From Kuenenia sp039794105 (lineage in GTDB: Bacteria; Planctomycetota; Brocadiia; Brocadiales; Brocadiaceae), in NCBI RefSeq assembly GCF_039794105.1, contig NZ_JBDIWA010000007.1, positions 62,001 through 126,000 of the forward strand: a stretch of DNA of 64,000 bases, given 5' to 3'. The notes beneath the pieces were generated by a model. That model did no database searches. It had not been told where the DNA came from and saw nothing but the letters and a program-made list of their open reading frames with translations. A program made the position numbers and the translations under genes. This document shows, piece after piece, positions 17,060 to 25,664 of this stretch; the first letter of the stretch is position 1, and the number at the start of each line of letters is the position of its first letter.

Positions 17060-17916
17060 TGTCCACATCTGCCTTTCTTTTTCGGCTTAGTTTTTCACGA
17101 ATTGCCATGTATGCTGCGATTGCAGTCTTTTTCCTGCTGTCACTCCCTCAACTTATCGGCATAGGAACAAACGCCGATGCGGAGGTCTTTGATATTAAAT
17201 TTACAAATGGGAAATTATCCGTAAAACTGGACGATACTCCGTTGGAAAAGGTGTTAAAGGAAATTATGGCGCAAAGCGGCGCAAGAATATGGCTGACAGA
17301 TTCAATTGACACAAAAGTCTCTATGGAATATCAGGATGTTCCTATCAGAGAAGGGATACGCAGGATTTTGAAAGACAAAAATTACGCCTTCAGTTATGAT
17401 CCCAACGAATTAAAAGAAGGAAAAATATCAATAGTCAGCGCCAATAAATCGAAGGAAATTTACACGCCAACAAGCCAAAAACCACCAGAAAAATTAATCA
17501 AACGAAAAGACAAAAAAAAGAAAAAAGATCCCAAGTTTGAAGCGCTTGCCAAAGACGCATTGGAAAATGAAGATGCCGAAAAAAGAGAAGATGCTATAAT
17601 AGCCCTGGGAGAAACTGAAGATAAAAAAGCAATAGAAATTATCGCTAAAGCATTGGAAAAAGATACAAATGTAGACGTACGATTAAGCGCCATCGATGCA
17701 TTGCTGGAAATAGATATAGATGACGCATCTATAATAAAACCAATTTCCAAAGCTGCTCTCAGCGACAAAGATCCGTGGGTTCGCGAAAGCGCCGTAGAAG
17801 CATTGGGCGAAATAGAGAGCAAGGAGGCTATTGAAATTATTAAGCAGGCGCTTAATGATGAAGATGGCTCCGTTCGGGAAATAGCACAGGAAATTCTGGA
17901 CGATATAAACAAATAA
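17059..17916 (+). CDS. Periplasmic STN-domain plus HEAT-repeat protein
   Basis: 285 residues, coupled to the mutase gene by a TAATG overlap. An N-terminal hydrophobic helix (about 12-32) exports or anchors it. VKLDDTPLEKVLKEIMAQSG through VSMEYQDVPIREGIRRIL (about 53-105) is a secretin/TonB short N-terminal-like (STN) fold. A lysine-rich linker (about 148-160) leads to three or four HEAT repeats (about 165-285; DPWVRESAVEALGEI is typical). STN domains bind partners in secretins and receptors, and HEAT repeats are protein scaffolds. The combination suggests an envelope adaptor; no enzyme motif is present. Confidence 0.78.
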   Translation: MSTSAFLFRLSFSRIAMYAAIAVFFLLSLPQLIGIGTNADAEVFDIKFTNGKLSVKLDDTPLEKVLKEIMAQSGARIWLTDSIDTKVSMEYQDVPIREGIRRILKDKNYAFSYDPNELKEGKISIVSANKSKEIYTPTSQKPPEKLIKRKDKKKKKDPKFEALAKDALENEDAEKREDAIIALGETEDKKAIEIIAKALEKDTNVDVRLSAIDALLEIDIDDASIIKPISKAALSDKDPWVRESAVEALGEIESKEAIEIIKQALNDEDGSVREIAQEILDDINK

Positions 17917-18006
17917 CCATTTTTGTTTTTTATATTGACATTTAACAAATAATCGTTTAAATTAACTAACGTTTATATTTTTAAACAGTAGAAATTGCAC
18001 AATTTC

Positions 18007-18070
18007 TCACATCTCCCAATTGTGAGGCCCCGCTCCTCCCGCAGGTTTATTGACCTGCGGGAGGTTTTTT
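18007..18070 (+). promoter_or_regulatory. Leader hairpins upstream of the NusG paralogue; terminator that sequesters the Shine-Dalgarno
   Basis: A perfect 11-bp GC-rich stem (18035-18045 with 18054-18064, loop of 8) is followed at once by TTTTTT (18065-18070), the form of an intrinsic terminator. The right arm ends in GGGAGG, which is also the only good Shine-Dalgarno for the ATG at 18077. A smaller hairpin (CTCACA...TGTGAG, 18007-18027) precedes it, and its loop TCTCCC could pair with GGGAGG instead. The arrangement predicts attenuation or translation control of the NusG-like gene. Confidence 0.75.
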
Positions 18071-18076
18071 AAAAAC

Positions 18077-18586
18077 ATGGAAAAAAACGTTGCCTACTGG
18101 TTTGCGGTTCACACAAGATCTCGTCATGAAAAGCAAGTAGATTCCTTCTTAAGGGAAAAGAATATCAGCTCCTTCCTTCCACTAGTGAAAACAATCAGCC
18201 GCAGACGGGACAGAAAAAAATTTATTGATGTTCCTCTTTTCCCAGGGTATTTGTTTGTCAATATAACACTGGATAATCTATATGAAATAAAAAGCACACG
18301 GGGAGTGGTAAGGATTATTGGCGACGGGGAAGGCTTTATTCCTTCTCCTATTCCGGATGCAGAAATAAACAATTTAAAGACATTGATAAACAGCAATGTT
18401 GCGATAGATCCTTACAAATATTTGCAAAAAGGCACGAAGGTTCGGGTTGTTTCTGGCCCGCTAATTGGTTTAGAGGGACTACTGGTCAAAAGGAAGACGA
18501 ATTATCGCGTTGTGGTTTCTATAGACATTTTGCAAAAATCTACGTCAGCAGAAATTAGCATAGCGGATATTGAATCAATTGATTAG
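18077..18586 (+). CDS. NusG paralogue (RfaH/LoaP/UpxY-type transcription antiterminator)
   Basis: 169 residues from the ATG at 18077. The NusG N-terminal domain is clear: YWFAVHTRSRHEKQVDSFL, the internal FLPLVKTISRRRDRKKF, PLFPGYLFVNI, TRGVVRIIG. A KOW-type domain follows at about 120-165 (KGTKVRVVSGPLIGLEGLLV). Specialised NusG paralogues bind RNA polymerase and let it read through terminators in long operons, typically polysaccharide clusters. The leader carries a terminator-like hairpin overlapping its own ribosome site, so self-control is plausible. The general nusG gene is not in this window. Confidence 0.9.
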   Translation: MEKNVAYWFAVHTRSRHEKQVDSFLREKNISSFLPLVKTISRRRDRKKFIDVPLFPGYLFVNITLDNLYEIKSTRGVVRIIGDGEGFIPSPIPDAEINNLKTLINSNVAIDPYKYLQKGTKVRVVSGPLIGLEGLLVKRKTNYRVVVSIDILQKSTSAEISIADIESID

Positions 18587-18654
18587 TGTTGCCTCAAATT
18601 AATACCAATAATCTTTTTTCAGATTAAAATCAGACAGATAATAAATAAAGATGT

Positions 18655-19227
18655 ATGGCAAACGACGAAGAAATCACACAATATAATATCCTTGAAAAAT
18701 TGTCGGACAGCGACCGGATTTCCCAGCGCCAATTATCCACGCAGTTGGGCATTAACGTTGCTTCTATAAATTTTGCGATAAAAAAACTTACAAAGAGGGG
18801 GTTGATAAAAGTTTTGGGGACAAACCCAAGAAAGATTCGCTATATTTTAACTTCAAAAGGGATTACAGAAAAGACGCAGATTGCCTATAATTTTTTAAAC
18901 AGAAATTTTCGTTTTTACAAGGCGGTGAGAAAAGATGTTGAAAGCAAGATACAAGAGATACCTTTTAACGGTCAAACTCGTGTTGCACTCTATGGCGTCA
19001 CAGACCTTATGGAAATTGCGTATTTAGTGATCCAGGATAAAGAATTAGATCTGGTCGCTGTAGTTGATGATGAGATGAAGATTAGAATTTTCGGTTATCA
19101 TGTCATCGGACTCGAAGAAATAAGTACCTGCTCTCCTGATTACCTGCTTTTAACAAAAGAGCCGGATATTGAGGATGTAAAAAAATATGTACCGGATTCA
19201 GTCAAAATTGTAGATATACGTGTATAA
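18655..19227 (+). CDS. Winged-helix regulator with C-terminal nucleotide-binding-like domain
   Basis: 190 residues. An N-terminal MarR/winged-helix DNA-binding domain (about 8-75: QYNILEKLSDSDRISQRQLSTQLGINVASINFAIKKLTKRGLIK) is followed by about 100 residues that read like a Rossmann/CoA-binding-type half (TRVALYGVTDLMEIAYLVIQ, LVAVVDDEMK, YLLLTKEPDIEDVKKYV). It lies 68 bp after the NusG paralogue in the same direction, an arrangement frequent at the head of exopolysaccharide regions. Ligand and target are unknown. Confidence 0.72.
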   Translation: MANDEEITQYNILEKLSDSDRISQRQLSTQLGINVASINFAIKKLTKRGLIKVLGTNPRKIRYILTSKGITEKTQIAYNFLNRNFRFYKAVRKDVESKIQEIPFNGQTRVALYGVTDLMEIAYLVIQDKELDLVAVVDDEMKIRIFGYHVIGLEEISTCSPDYLLLTKEPDIEDVKKYVPDSVKIVDIRV

Positions 19228-19377
19228 CGCCTCCCCCCCCGGTTTCTCCGCAGCAAATGCATACCAACGCAGCAGTTCTATTTAAAAATTCCCGGTTTCG
19301 TAGTTCAATTCTCTCTTTTGCCATCCTGTCAGTTTGTAAGTTAACTTGCCTAACTTGAGTCAGGAAATAACAATATA

Positions 19378-20094
19378 ATGGAACAATGGCTACTTATTTT
19401 ATCTTCTGCGCTCATAGCGTCTGTTATGGCTGCAATTGTCGGTACGGGAGGGGGCATAATTTTACTTCCTGTTTTGGTTGCAATATTTGGGGTACGCGAT
19501 GCTGTTCCGATGTATGCCGTTGCCCAGCTTGTTGGCAACCTGAGTCGAGTTGGATTTAACCGGCGATTTATACAATTTCGTGTCGTTTTTTGGTTTGCTG
19601 TCGGAGCCGTTCCTTTTTCCATTCTCGGCGCCTGGCTTTTCACCAAATTGCCAGATACTGGTCTTCTCAGGATTTTGGGTGGCTTTTTAATCTGTTCCGT
19701 CATTTGGCGGCATTGGCGCGGACGTCTGATCACAGGATTCCGCCCGCATTGGTTTGCCCCCATCGGATCTATGTTTTCTTTGATTTCTGCAATTTCCGGC
19801 AGTGCCGGTCCATTTCTTGCGCCATTTTATCTTTCATACGGGCTCATCAAGGGTGCGTTCATCGGAACCGAGGCTTTAGGGACTGCGGCAATACATGTTG
19901 TAAAGCTTGTCTCTTATCAGAGTTTTGGCGCGATTTCATCATCTACCTGGGTCTGCGGGCTTTCTATTTGTCCGGTAATGATCCTTGGCGCCTTCGTTGG
20001 AAAGAGCATATTAGAGAGATTGTCTATTCAGGCATTTATGAGAATTATCGAAGCTGTGATTACCGGATTTGGACTATGGTTTCTCATAAAATGA
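19378..20094 (+). CDS. TauE/SafE family membrane permease
   Basis: 238 residues with about seven hydrophobic segments. It shows the two TauE/SafE repeats: an early glycine-rich stretch (AAIVGTGGGIILLPVLVAIFG, broken over residues about 19-39) and a later FLAPFYLSYGLIKGAFIGTEA. The family exports or imports small anions such as sulfite, sulfoacetate or taurine across the inner membrane. There is no neighbour naming the substrate. The start codon has AGGAAATAACAAT upstream, a moderate ribosome site. Confidence 0.82.
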   Translation: MEQWLLILSSALIASVMAAIVGTGGGIILLPVLVAIFGVRDAVPMYAVAQLVGNLSRVGFNRRFIQFRVVFWFAVGAVPFSILGAWLFTKLPDTGLLRILGGFLICSVIWRHWRGRLITGFRPHWFAPIGSMFSLISAISGSAGPFLAPFYLSYGLIKGAFIGTEALGTAAIHVVKLVSYQSFGAISSSTWVCGLSICPVMILGAFVGKSILERLSIQAFMRIIEAVITGFGLWFLIK

Positions 20095-20563
20095 AATTTT
20101 GGCAACACTTTGGTTTTTTGAAAACTTACTTGTTACGATTTTTTTTAATATGTGTACGCGGTGTAATCTGTGGTTCCTCTTTCATATTTCGTACTTGTTT
20201 GGCACTGGTTTGTCTATGTTATGGTTGGGCGAACTATCGCTAAATTTAATTTAATGTGCTTTATGAATTTTGTATTATATTAAATACATTTTGTTTCATT
20301 TTTTTATCCACTGCTAAAAAAAAATTCAATACTCATCAGCATCAATAGTAAACATATGCAAAAAAAAACAATGACCAAAAAAAAGAGAAAATACCTTTGG
20401 GGGGGGATTTTTGCCGTCGAAGAAAAAAAACAACCAATGCCGCAAGGCGGCATTCCTGGCAAATGTCGCAGAAAAAAGATATGAGGACGCCCCTGCAATG
20501 GCATTGCCGGAACAAAAAATCACTGCCATAGGGAAGATGACTAATTCACTGATTGCGAATAGC
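20095..20563. other. Intergenic with a lone family A repeat end
   Basis: GCAACACTTTGGTTTTTTG at 20102-20120 is a single end of family A; no inverted partner is seen nearby. Poly-A/T and a G-run (20400-20406) fill the rest. I see no gene. Confidence 0.5.
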
Positions 20564-20637
20564 GTAGGGGGCGAAGCATTTGCTATAAATTGTCATAAAT
20601 GCGTTCATACCCAAACGGGCAAATGCTTCGCCCCTAC
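20564..20637. repeat. Imperfect 74-bp palindromic repeat (family E)
   Basis: The ends GTAGGGGGCGAAGCATTTGC and GCAAATGCTTCGCCCCTAC pair with each other. The centre holds ATAAATTGTCATAAATGCGTTCATACC. An inverted copy lies at 41519-41591. The right end abuts the TAG stop of cstA (20637-20639). Confidence 0.8.
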
Positions 20638-22382
20638 TAAATTGTTACGATAGTTTTCCTGTAGTTCAGTAGTGTTTTTACCGCAACCCAAATAATGCCG
20701 AAAGAAAGGCCGAGAAGTACAATATCTGCAATAATAAGCGGCACATTGCCCTTTGGTATAAACTGGCGAACAAGCATTCCAACGAGCATTGTCAGCGTAG
20801 TGATAATCATAAATACTGCGGGTATCGCCGTGAGCCATAGATTCCTTCTTTTTGACAACAGCCAGAATGAAATTATTATTAAGGTAAATGCCGCAAGGAG
20901 CTGGTTGCTCGTCCCGAAAATTAACCATATATTGCTTACCGTATTTTTGTATGCAAGCCCAATCATTAAACCAACCGCCATCCCCGAATTTACCCAATAA
21001 TACCCAAGAATCTTCGGTGTGCGTTGAAAAACCGTTCTCCATAATTCTTCAAAAAGATAGCGGTTTAATCTTACGGAGGTATCAAGAGTCGTAATGACAA
21101 ATCCCTCTAAAAGAAGCATTCCGAAGAGTATCCCTAAAGGCAACGGCAATCCTAGCCCGATGTGAAGAGAGCGTCCGAGCGCAAGGGCAAAGGTTAATAT
21201 TGGATTACATTTAAATCCTGATTCTTCAGAGGGAAATACAAGCTGTTTATACTGGGCCATATCGAGTCCCATAATAACGGTAATGATAACACAAAGGGCA
21301 AGAAACGATTCCAGAAGCATCCCATAATAGCCCACCGTATGCGCAGCGCCTTCGGATTTGATTTGTTTTGCGGTGGTGCCGCCGGCGCAAAGTGCGTGGA
21401 ATCCGGAAATAGCCCCGCACGCAATAGTGATAAAAAGTCCGGGCCACAGGAAACCGAGATACGATGCGCCTTCTTTCATATTATTTGCGGGGAAATTTAC
21501 TTCAACACCCCGTATTCCGGATGCGATAATTCCCAGAAAAAGCAATATCAGGCCGATATATAGAAGATGCACATTAATAAAATCCCTCGACTGTAAAAAT
21601 AACCAGACGGGTACACCGGCCGCAACGATGGTGTACAGGGAAATGAGAAACATCCAGTGTTTTGGTTCCATGGTTATCGGCATATAGATTCCGGCGGCAA
21701 CCGAAACAATACAAATAAAAATGGCGAAAAGAGAGCATTTTATGACAGAAACGTTGCGTTTAATGTAAAGATAGCCCATCAGCGGCGCAAAAACAGTTAC
21801 AATAATAACCGACATCGATGCTATTCCGCCTATAAATACTTTGCCCCCTGCTTCATCTGCCCACCGAAAGAATTTCTGGTCTTTGCTGAGACCGATATGT
21901 GCACTATCAATGATTGACGTCAGTGCGGTTGCAGATGCGTTGAGAAATGTTGCATTCACCAGAACCAGCATAACGATGGCGAAGGAAATGATCATAACAA
22001 ACGCAGCCGGGCCAAATGACTTTCTGGCGATTTCGCCAATAGATTTCCCCCCTTCCCGCACACTTATAAAGAGAGCGGAAAAATCATGGACAGCGCCGAA
22101 GAATATCCCGCCGAGTAATATCCATAGCCATGCGGGCCCCCATCCGTAGATTAGCGCCATAACAGGGCCTATTATTGGCCCTGCACCGGCAATGGCTGCG
22201 AAATGATGCGCAAAAACAATAGGGGTTGCGGTGGGCACGTAATCGCGTCCGTCATTTATTTCTACCGCAGGGGTTTTTCTTCCGGAATCAACTCCCAAGG
22301 TATTTGATACGAAACGGGAGTAAAATCTACCCGCCAGCAAAAAACAGACAACGGAAATGCACAGAATAAAAATTGGATTCAT
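20637..22382 (-). CDS. cstA: Carbon starvation protein CstA family transporter
   Basis: 581 residues and about 15 hydrophobic segments. The conserved CstA block is intact: GRDYVPTATPIVFAHHFAAIAGAGPIIGP (residues about 46-74, given here in part), GWGPAWLWILLGGIFFGAVHD and SLFISVREGGKSIGEIA-like segment. The family imports peptides or pyruvate. Length is close to the shorter type (BtsT/CstA are about 700), so the C-terminal extension is missing as in many relatives. The stop codon lies at the edge of the family E palindrome. Confidence 0.92.
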   Translation of the reverse strand: MNPIFILCISVVCFLLAGRFYSRFVSNTLGVDSGRKTPAVEINDGRDYVPTATPIVFAHHFAAIAGAGPIIGPVMALIYGWGPAWLWILLGGIFFGAVHDFSALFISVREGGKSIGEIARKSFGPAAFVMIISFAIVMLVLVNATFLNASATALTSIIDSAHIGLSKDQKFFRWADEAGGKVFIGGIASMSVIIVTVFAPLMGYLYIKRNVSVIKCSLFAIFICIVSVAAGIYMPITMEPKHWMFLISLYTIVAAGVPVWLFLQSRDFINVHLLYIGLILLFLGIIASGIRGVEVNFPANNMKEGASYLGFLWPGLFITIACGAISGFHALCAGGTTAKQIKSEGAAHTVGYYGMLLESFLALCVIITVIMGLDMAQYKQLVFPSEESGFKCNPILTFALALGRSLHIGLGLPLPLGILFGMLLLEGFVITTLDTSVRLNRYLFEELWRTVFQRTPKILGYYWVNSGMAVGLMIGLAYKNTVSNIWLIFGTSNQLLAAFTLIIISFWLLSKRRNLWLTAIPAVFMIITTLTMLVGMLVRQFIPKGNVPLIIADIVLLGLSFGIIWVAVKTLLNYRKTIVTI

Positions 22383-23058
22383 TGATATGTTTTTTTATTA
22401 TATAAGTTCGAAAAAATAGAAGAAACGTAATTTCTCAATAGGTTGAGATTTTTATAATAATTCTTTTACAATGGCAACCTTTTCCAGCAAACTCTGTAAT
22501 TTTGCCTGTTAATTGATTTTCTATGAATCTCCATAACGTCTCTTATGTACCCGGCGAAATGCCAACCAAAACCGACTTTTTTAACATTCCATTCCACCGC
22601 CTTATGATACATGGTAATCATGGCATGGGTATTAACGGCATAGTATCAACTTCGTTTATCTGCGTCAATTAATATCCATCTCACTGCACCACTTATTGTT
22701 CTATCAATTCATTATATCGCACTTTCTTCGTATCTTATTGTAAATATAGGGCGTCAAAATTAAAAATAGTTTAATTTCCTTGAATGCCTTTGAATTACAG
22801 AAATGACATTTTTTACGCATATATTTATACGTTTTTAAATTGCTTTGATCCCTTGTTATATGCCCCCTTTGCATGCCCCCTTTCAGGTCTACCCATTTTA
22901 GGGTATTGAAAAAAAAAGAAAATAGTTTAAAAATACAGTTAATACTTTTTTTATTAAAAGTGTATTTATATGTTTTTCTGTAATCCCAAAGTCCCCGCTG
23001 TTGTTTTGTTAAATAAATTTTCATCATTACTATTTTAAACGAAAGGAGGTGTTACATA
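22383..23058. other. AT-rich intergenic region before the cytochrome c'-like gene, with a family B repeat end
   Basis: Bases 22428-22463 match the left end of family B (TAATTTCTCAATAGGTTGAG plus TTTTTATAATAATTC); no partner end was found. The rest is AT-rich and includes a minus-strand frame (22704-23027) with no codon character. The final 20 bases carry a strong ribosome site, AAAGGAGG, 8 bases before the ATG at 23059. A promoter for the cytochrome gene must lie here but I could not pinpoint it. Confidence 0.5.
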
Positions 23059-23592
23059 ATGAAGTATCTTACCCTGTTTTTTTGTCTTTTAGCCGCAAGT
23101 GTTGTTGTAAATGTTCCTGTAACCTCTAATGTGATTATGGCACAAGGGAAAGCACTGGAGCACGAAGAAGTTATAGAGCCAACAAAGGAATTAATGAAAG
23201 AAATAGAAAATCGGTTAAATAATATTTTGTCGGGAATCCTGGAGAATAATTTGAAATATGTCGCGAATGAAGCCGGTGCGATTGTTGATAAAAGTTACAA
23301 GATAAACCAGATTTTCTTTGATTTTAACAGGAAGGGAAATTCCTGGTTTAAACGTGCAGGCATCGATCCGGCTGATACCGAGGAAATTGCAAAACATAAA
23401 GAAGAGTTTACATTATATCAGAGTGGAATCGTGTACAAGGCTTTGAACGTTCGAAAAATGGCCATGACCGGGAGTCAGGAAGAAACCTTAAGGGCATTTA
23501 CGGATATGATTGAAACAACCTGTTTTGATTGTCACAGAAAAAATAGGGACTGGCTGCTTGAACAGCCCGGAAGCCACGGCCCTGGCAGATAA
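23059..23592 (+). CDS. Periplasmic cytochrome c'-like monohaem protein
   Basis: 177 residues. A cleavable signal peptide is seen (hydrophobic to about residue 22, then VIMAQG). The mature part is predicted helical and ends with a single haem-binding CFDCH at about residue 156, near the C-terminus as in cytochrome c' and c556. Those four-helix proteins bind NO or protect against it. The strong ribosome site (AAAGGAGG) suggests high expression. A second member of the same type follows 164 bp downstream. Confidence 0.85.
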   Translation: MKYLTLFFCLLAASVVVNVPVTSNVIMAQGKALEHEEVIEPTKELMKEIENRLNNILSGILENNLKYVANEAGAIVDKSYKINQIFFDFNRKGNSWFKRAGIDPADTEEIAKHKEEFTLYQSGIVYKALNVRKMAMTGSQEETLRAFTDMIETTCFDCHRKNRDWLLEQPGSHGPGR

Positions 23593-23756
23593 AACACAAG
23601 GCTGTAAAAATAAATATTTTAATGATTTAATTTGTCGAAAAGCAGGAAAAACGCTGTTTTCTGGTTTACGAGAGTTTGGTATTTATTGAATAATGACACG
23701 AACATTAAACGCCATTGCCGCTTTTCATACATAATTTTTATAAGGAGAAAATGCAT

Positions 23757-24317
23757 ATGAGAAAAAAGGGTAAAAAACGAGCAATTATGGTTATTGTATC
23801 TTTTATAGCTTTAATAAGTGTTTTAGGTGTATTTATGGGAGGTATTGCTTCGGGAAAAGATATTGAAAAAAAACATACGGCAGAATACGCGCCAATACGA
23901 TCGTTGATGTTTATAATAAGTTCTCATACATCAAATATTCTGGATGCTATCATGATGGGTGATTATGATTCGGTGAAAAAAGAAGCAGAGGTCGTCGTTG
24001 AGAAAAGCGAGAGCTTGTTAAAAAGTTTTTTCCCGGAAGGGGAACCTGTTGGTAAATGGATGGAAGACGCAGGTATTTCAGGTTTAGATCAAAACAATCC
24101 AAAGGTGGTACAGGCGGTGAAAGATGATGTTGAAAAATACGTACTCAAGATTACCAGCTCGGCAAAAAAAATAGCAGAAATTTCTACAAAACAAAATATT
24201 GCAGAGACGTATAATAATTTTGATTTGATGTTAAGGGATGTTTGCTTTAAATGTCATGAGACATATCGTGCCAAGTGGCCAGAATGGCCTGAATGGATGC
24301 GGATAGGTGGGGGATAA
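23757..24317 (+). CDS. Second cytochrome c'-like monohaem protein, membrane-anchored
   Basis: 186 residues from the ATG at 23757, chosen because AAGGAG lies 9 bases upstream; the in-frame ATG at 23751 is too close. An N-terminal basic segment (MRKKGKKRAIM) and a hydrophobic helix serve as signal or anchor. A helical body follows, and CFKCHETYR at about residue 165 is the haem site. It shares with its neighbour the overall layout and the late haem motif (CFxCH), so the two look like old tandem duplicates. The C-terminus is tryptophan-rich (WPEWPEW). Confidence 0.83.
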   Translation: MRKKGKKRAIMVIVSFIALISVLGVFMGGIASGKDIEKKHTAEYAPIRSLMFIISSHTSNILDAIMMGDYDSVKKEAEVVVEKSESLLKSFFPEGEPVGKWMEDAGISGLDQNNPKVVQAVKDDVEKYVLKITSSAKKIAEISTKQNIAETYNNFDLMLRDVCFKCHETYRAKWPEWPEWMRIGGG

Positions 24318-24334
24318 AAACCGTTTTAATAATC

Positions 24335-24479
24335 GTAACACTTTAGTTTTTTGAAAAAAGCAATTTTTAAATCATTGTAAATAAATAACTTGCGCCGTTT
24401 GGTTAAAAATTATATTAAAATACAAGCTGCCATAAAATAGTCACTTACAAATTAATTTTTCAAAATTCTAAAGTGTTAC
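24335..24479. mobile_element. MITE-like element, family A (TIR GTAACACTTTAG)
   Basis: A 145-bp element with ends GTAACACTTTAGTTTTTTG and the inverted CAAAATTCTAAAGTGTTAC. It occupies the promoter space of the globin gene, ending 45 bp before its ATG and beginning 17 bp after the cytochrome stop. The interior is AT-rich without a reading frame. Confidence 0.75.
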
Positions 24480-24493
24480 TGAAAATCTTTATT

Positions 24494-24510
24494 ATGTTCT
24501 GTGAGAACAT
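24494..24510. promoter_or_regulatory. Palindromic operator candidate before the globin gene
   Basis: ATGTTCT-GTG-AGAACAT is a perfect 7-bp inverted repeat with a 3-bp spacer, 14 bp upstream of the globin ATG and just before the AGGAGGA ribosome site. The position fits a repressor site or a small mRNA hairpin. It does not match the FNR/NnrR half-site TTGAT or the NsrR site as I remember them. Confidence 0.45.
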
Positions 24511-24524
24511 TGCAGGAGGAGATA

Positions 24525-24935
24525 ATGAGACCTGAACAAATAGAGCTGGTTCGGAAAACATTTGCAAAAATTCAACCTATTTCCGACAATGCGGCGGAAA
24601 TGTTTTACCAGCATTTGTTTGAGATGGACCCTTCATTAAAACCTCTTTTTAAAAGAGATATGAAGAAACAAGGGCGTATGCTCATGCAAATGATTGACTT
24701 TGCCGTAAAAGGTTTAGACGATCCGGAAACGATCCTGCCAACAATTCAGGCACTGGGAAAACGTCATATTGGATATGGAGTAAAAGAAGAATATTATGAC
24801 ACTGTCGGCAAGGCTTTGCTTTGGACTTTAGAGCAGGGTTTGGGTTCTGATTTTACACAAGAGGCCAAAGAAGCATGGGGCGATGCATATAAATTACTGG
24901 CAAGTGTCATGATAGATGGCAGTAAAAATAGTTGA
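24525..24935 (+). CDS. Single-domain bacterial haemoglobin (Vgb-like)
   Basis: 136 residues from the ATG at 24525 with AGGAGGA 5-6 bases upstream. The three-over-three globin pattern is complete: IELVRKTFAKIQPISDNAAEMFYQHLF, then PLFK with the CD1 phenylalanine, a distal glutamine in LMQMIDF, and the proximal histidine in ALGKRHIGYGV, then WGDAYKLLASVMI at the end. There is no flavin reductase domain, so it resembles Vitreoscilla haemoglobin more than flavohaemoglobin. It probably binds O2 or NO; neighbouring cytochrome c'-like genes suggest nitric oxide handling. Confidence 0.92.
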   Translation: MRPEQIELVRKTFAKIQPISDNAAEMFYQHLFEMDPSLKPLFKRDMKKQGRMLMQMIDFAVKGLDDPETILPTIQALGKRHIGYGVKEEYYDTVGKALLWTLEQGLGSDFTQEAKEAWGDAYKLLASVMIDGSKNS

Positions 24936-25141
24936 TTACATCATATGCTTTGTAGTTCCCTTAAGGATTATCTACCCCCAGAGACCCATGCAGAAGTAAG
25001 AGAGGATTTACTGTAGTTATTTTGTATCTATTCAGCGTAATAAATCAAATAGTATGTCTTTGTCTGCCTCTTACGCCGGGTCAGTGGAATTATGTAGAAT
25101 GGGTCAAACGGAGCCGACCCATCGATTATTACTTTTTAATG

Positions 25142-25550
25142 GTAACTATTCAGCAGAAACATTACCCGACTCCCGGCGGGTTCAGGTTTGTAACCAGAAC
25201 CCATGAGTTTATACAGATAATGGGGCCATGTACTGCGGTAAGACTCCAATGATCAAATAAAAAAATCCTTGGCTCGAAAATAAGACTACAAAAAACAGCT
25301 CAAGTACATGTACCGCAATATGATATGGCTATAAAACCATTTTCATCGTTTCTGGGTGTTGCTAATGCAATATGATGATTGTTTGGAATTTGGCATTTAT
25401 TTGTCATTTCTTCTGCCAATAGAAGGGTGTGATTGAAAGTATAAAGCTTTTTTTGGTTCATGCATCGTCGTGAGCCTCAGCAAAACGGTTATAAACCCGA
25501 ACCCGAGTACCATTACGTTCCCAATTTAATGGATTACGCTGAATAGTTAC
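25142..25550. mobile_element. MITE-like element, family C (TIR GTAACTATTCAGC)
   Basis: A 409-bp non-coding stretch bounded by GTAACTATTCAGC and the inverted GCTGAATAGTTAC. It carries near its left end an inverted repeat GGTTCAGGTTTG...ACCAGAACC that recurs at 55295-55317 in the second family C copy. A further partial end (TCTATTCAGCGTAAT) lies at 25027-25041. The sequence has no transposase. The rest of 24936-25664 shows no gene. Confidence 0.65.
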
Positions 25551-25664
25551 TTTTAATGTATATATGGCGAAGTGCCTTTTTGCTCATAACGAAACAATCG
25601 CTTCGCTCTACAACCTTGAAATTCCTAAAAGTTACACTATGCTGCATGGATAAGGCTTTTACGG

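Noticed and set aside
22704..23027. Minus-strand frame before the cytochrome c'-like gene
   Set aside because: Low-complexity AT-rich codons, no family, no ribosome site; more likely chance in AT-rich intergenic DNA.
25160..25205. Inverted repeat GGTTCAGGTTTG...ACCAGAACC considered as a tRNA T-arm
   Set aside because: No acceptor, D or anticodon arms around it; the same sequence recurs in a family C element at 55295.
25022..25252. 76-residue plus-strand frame
   Set aside because: Runs through repeat ends of family C; no protein character.
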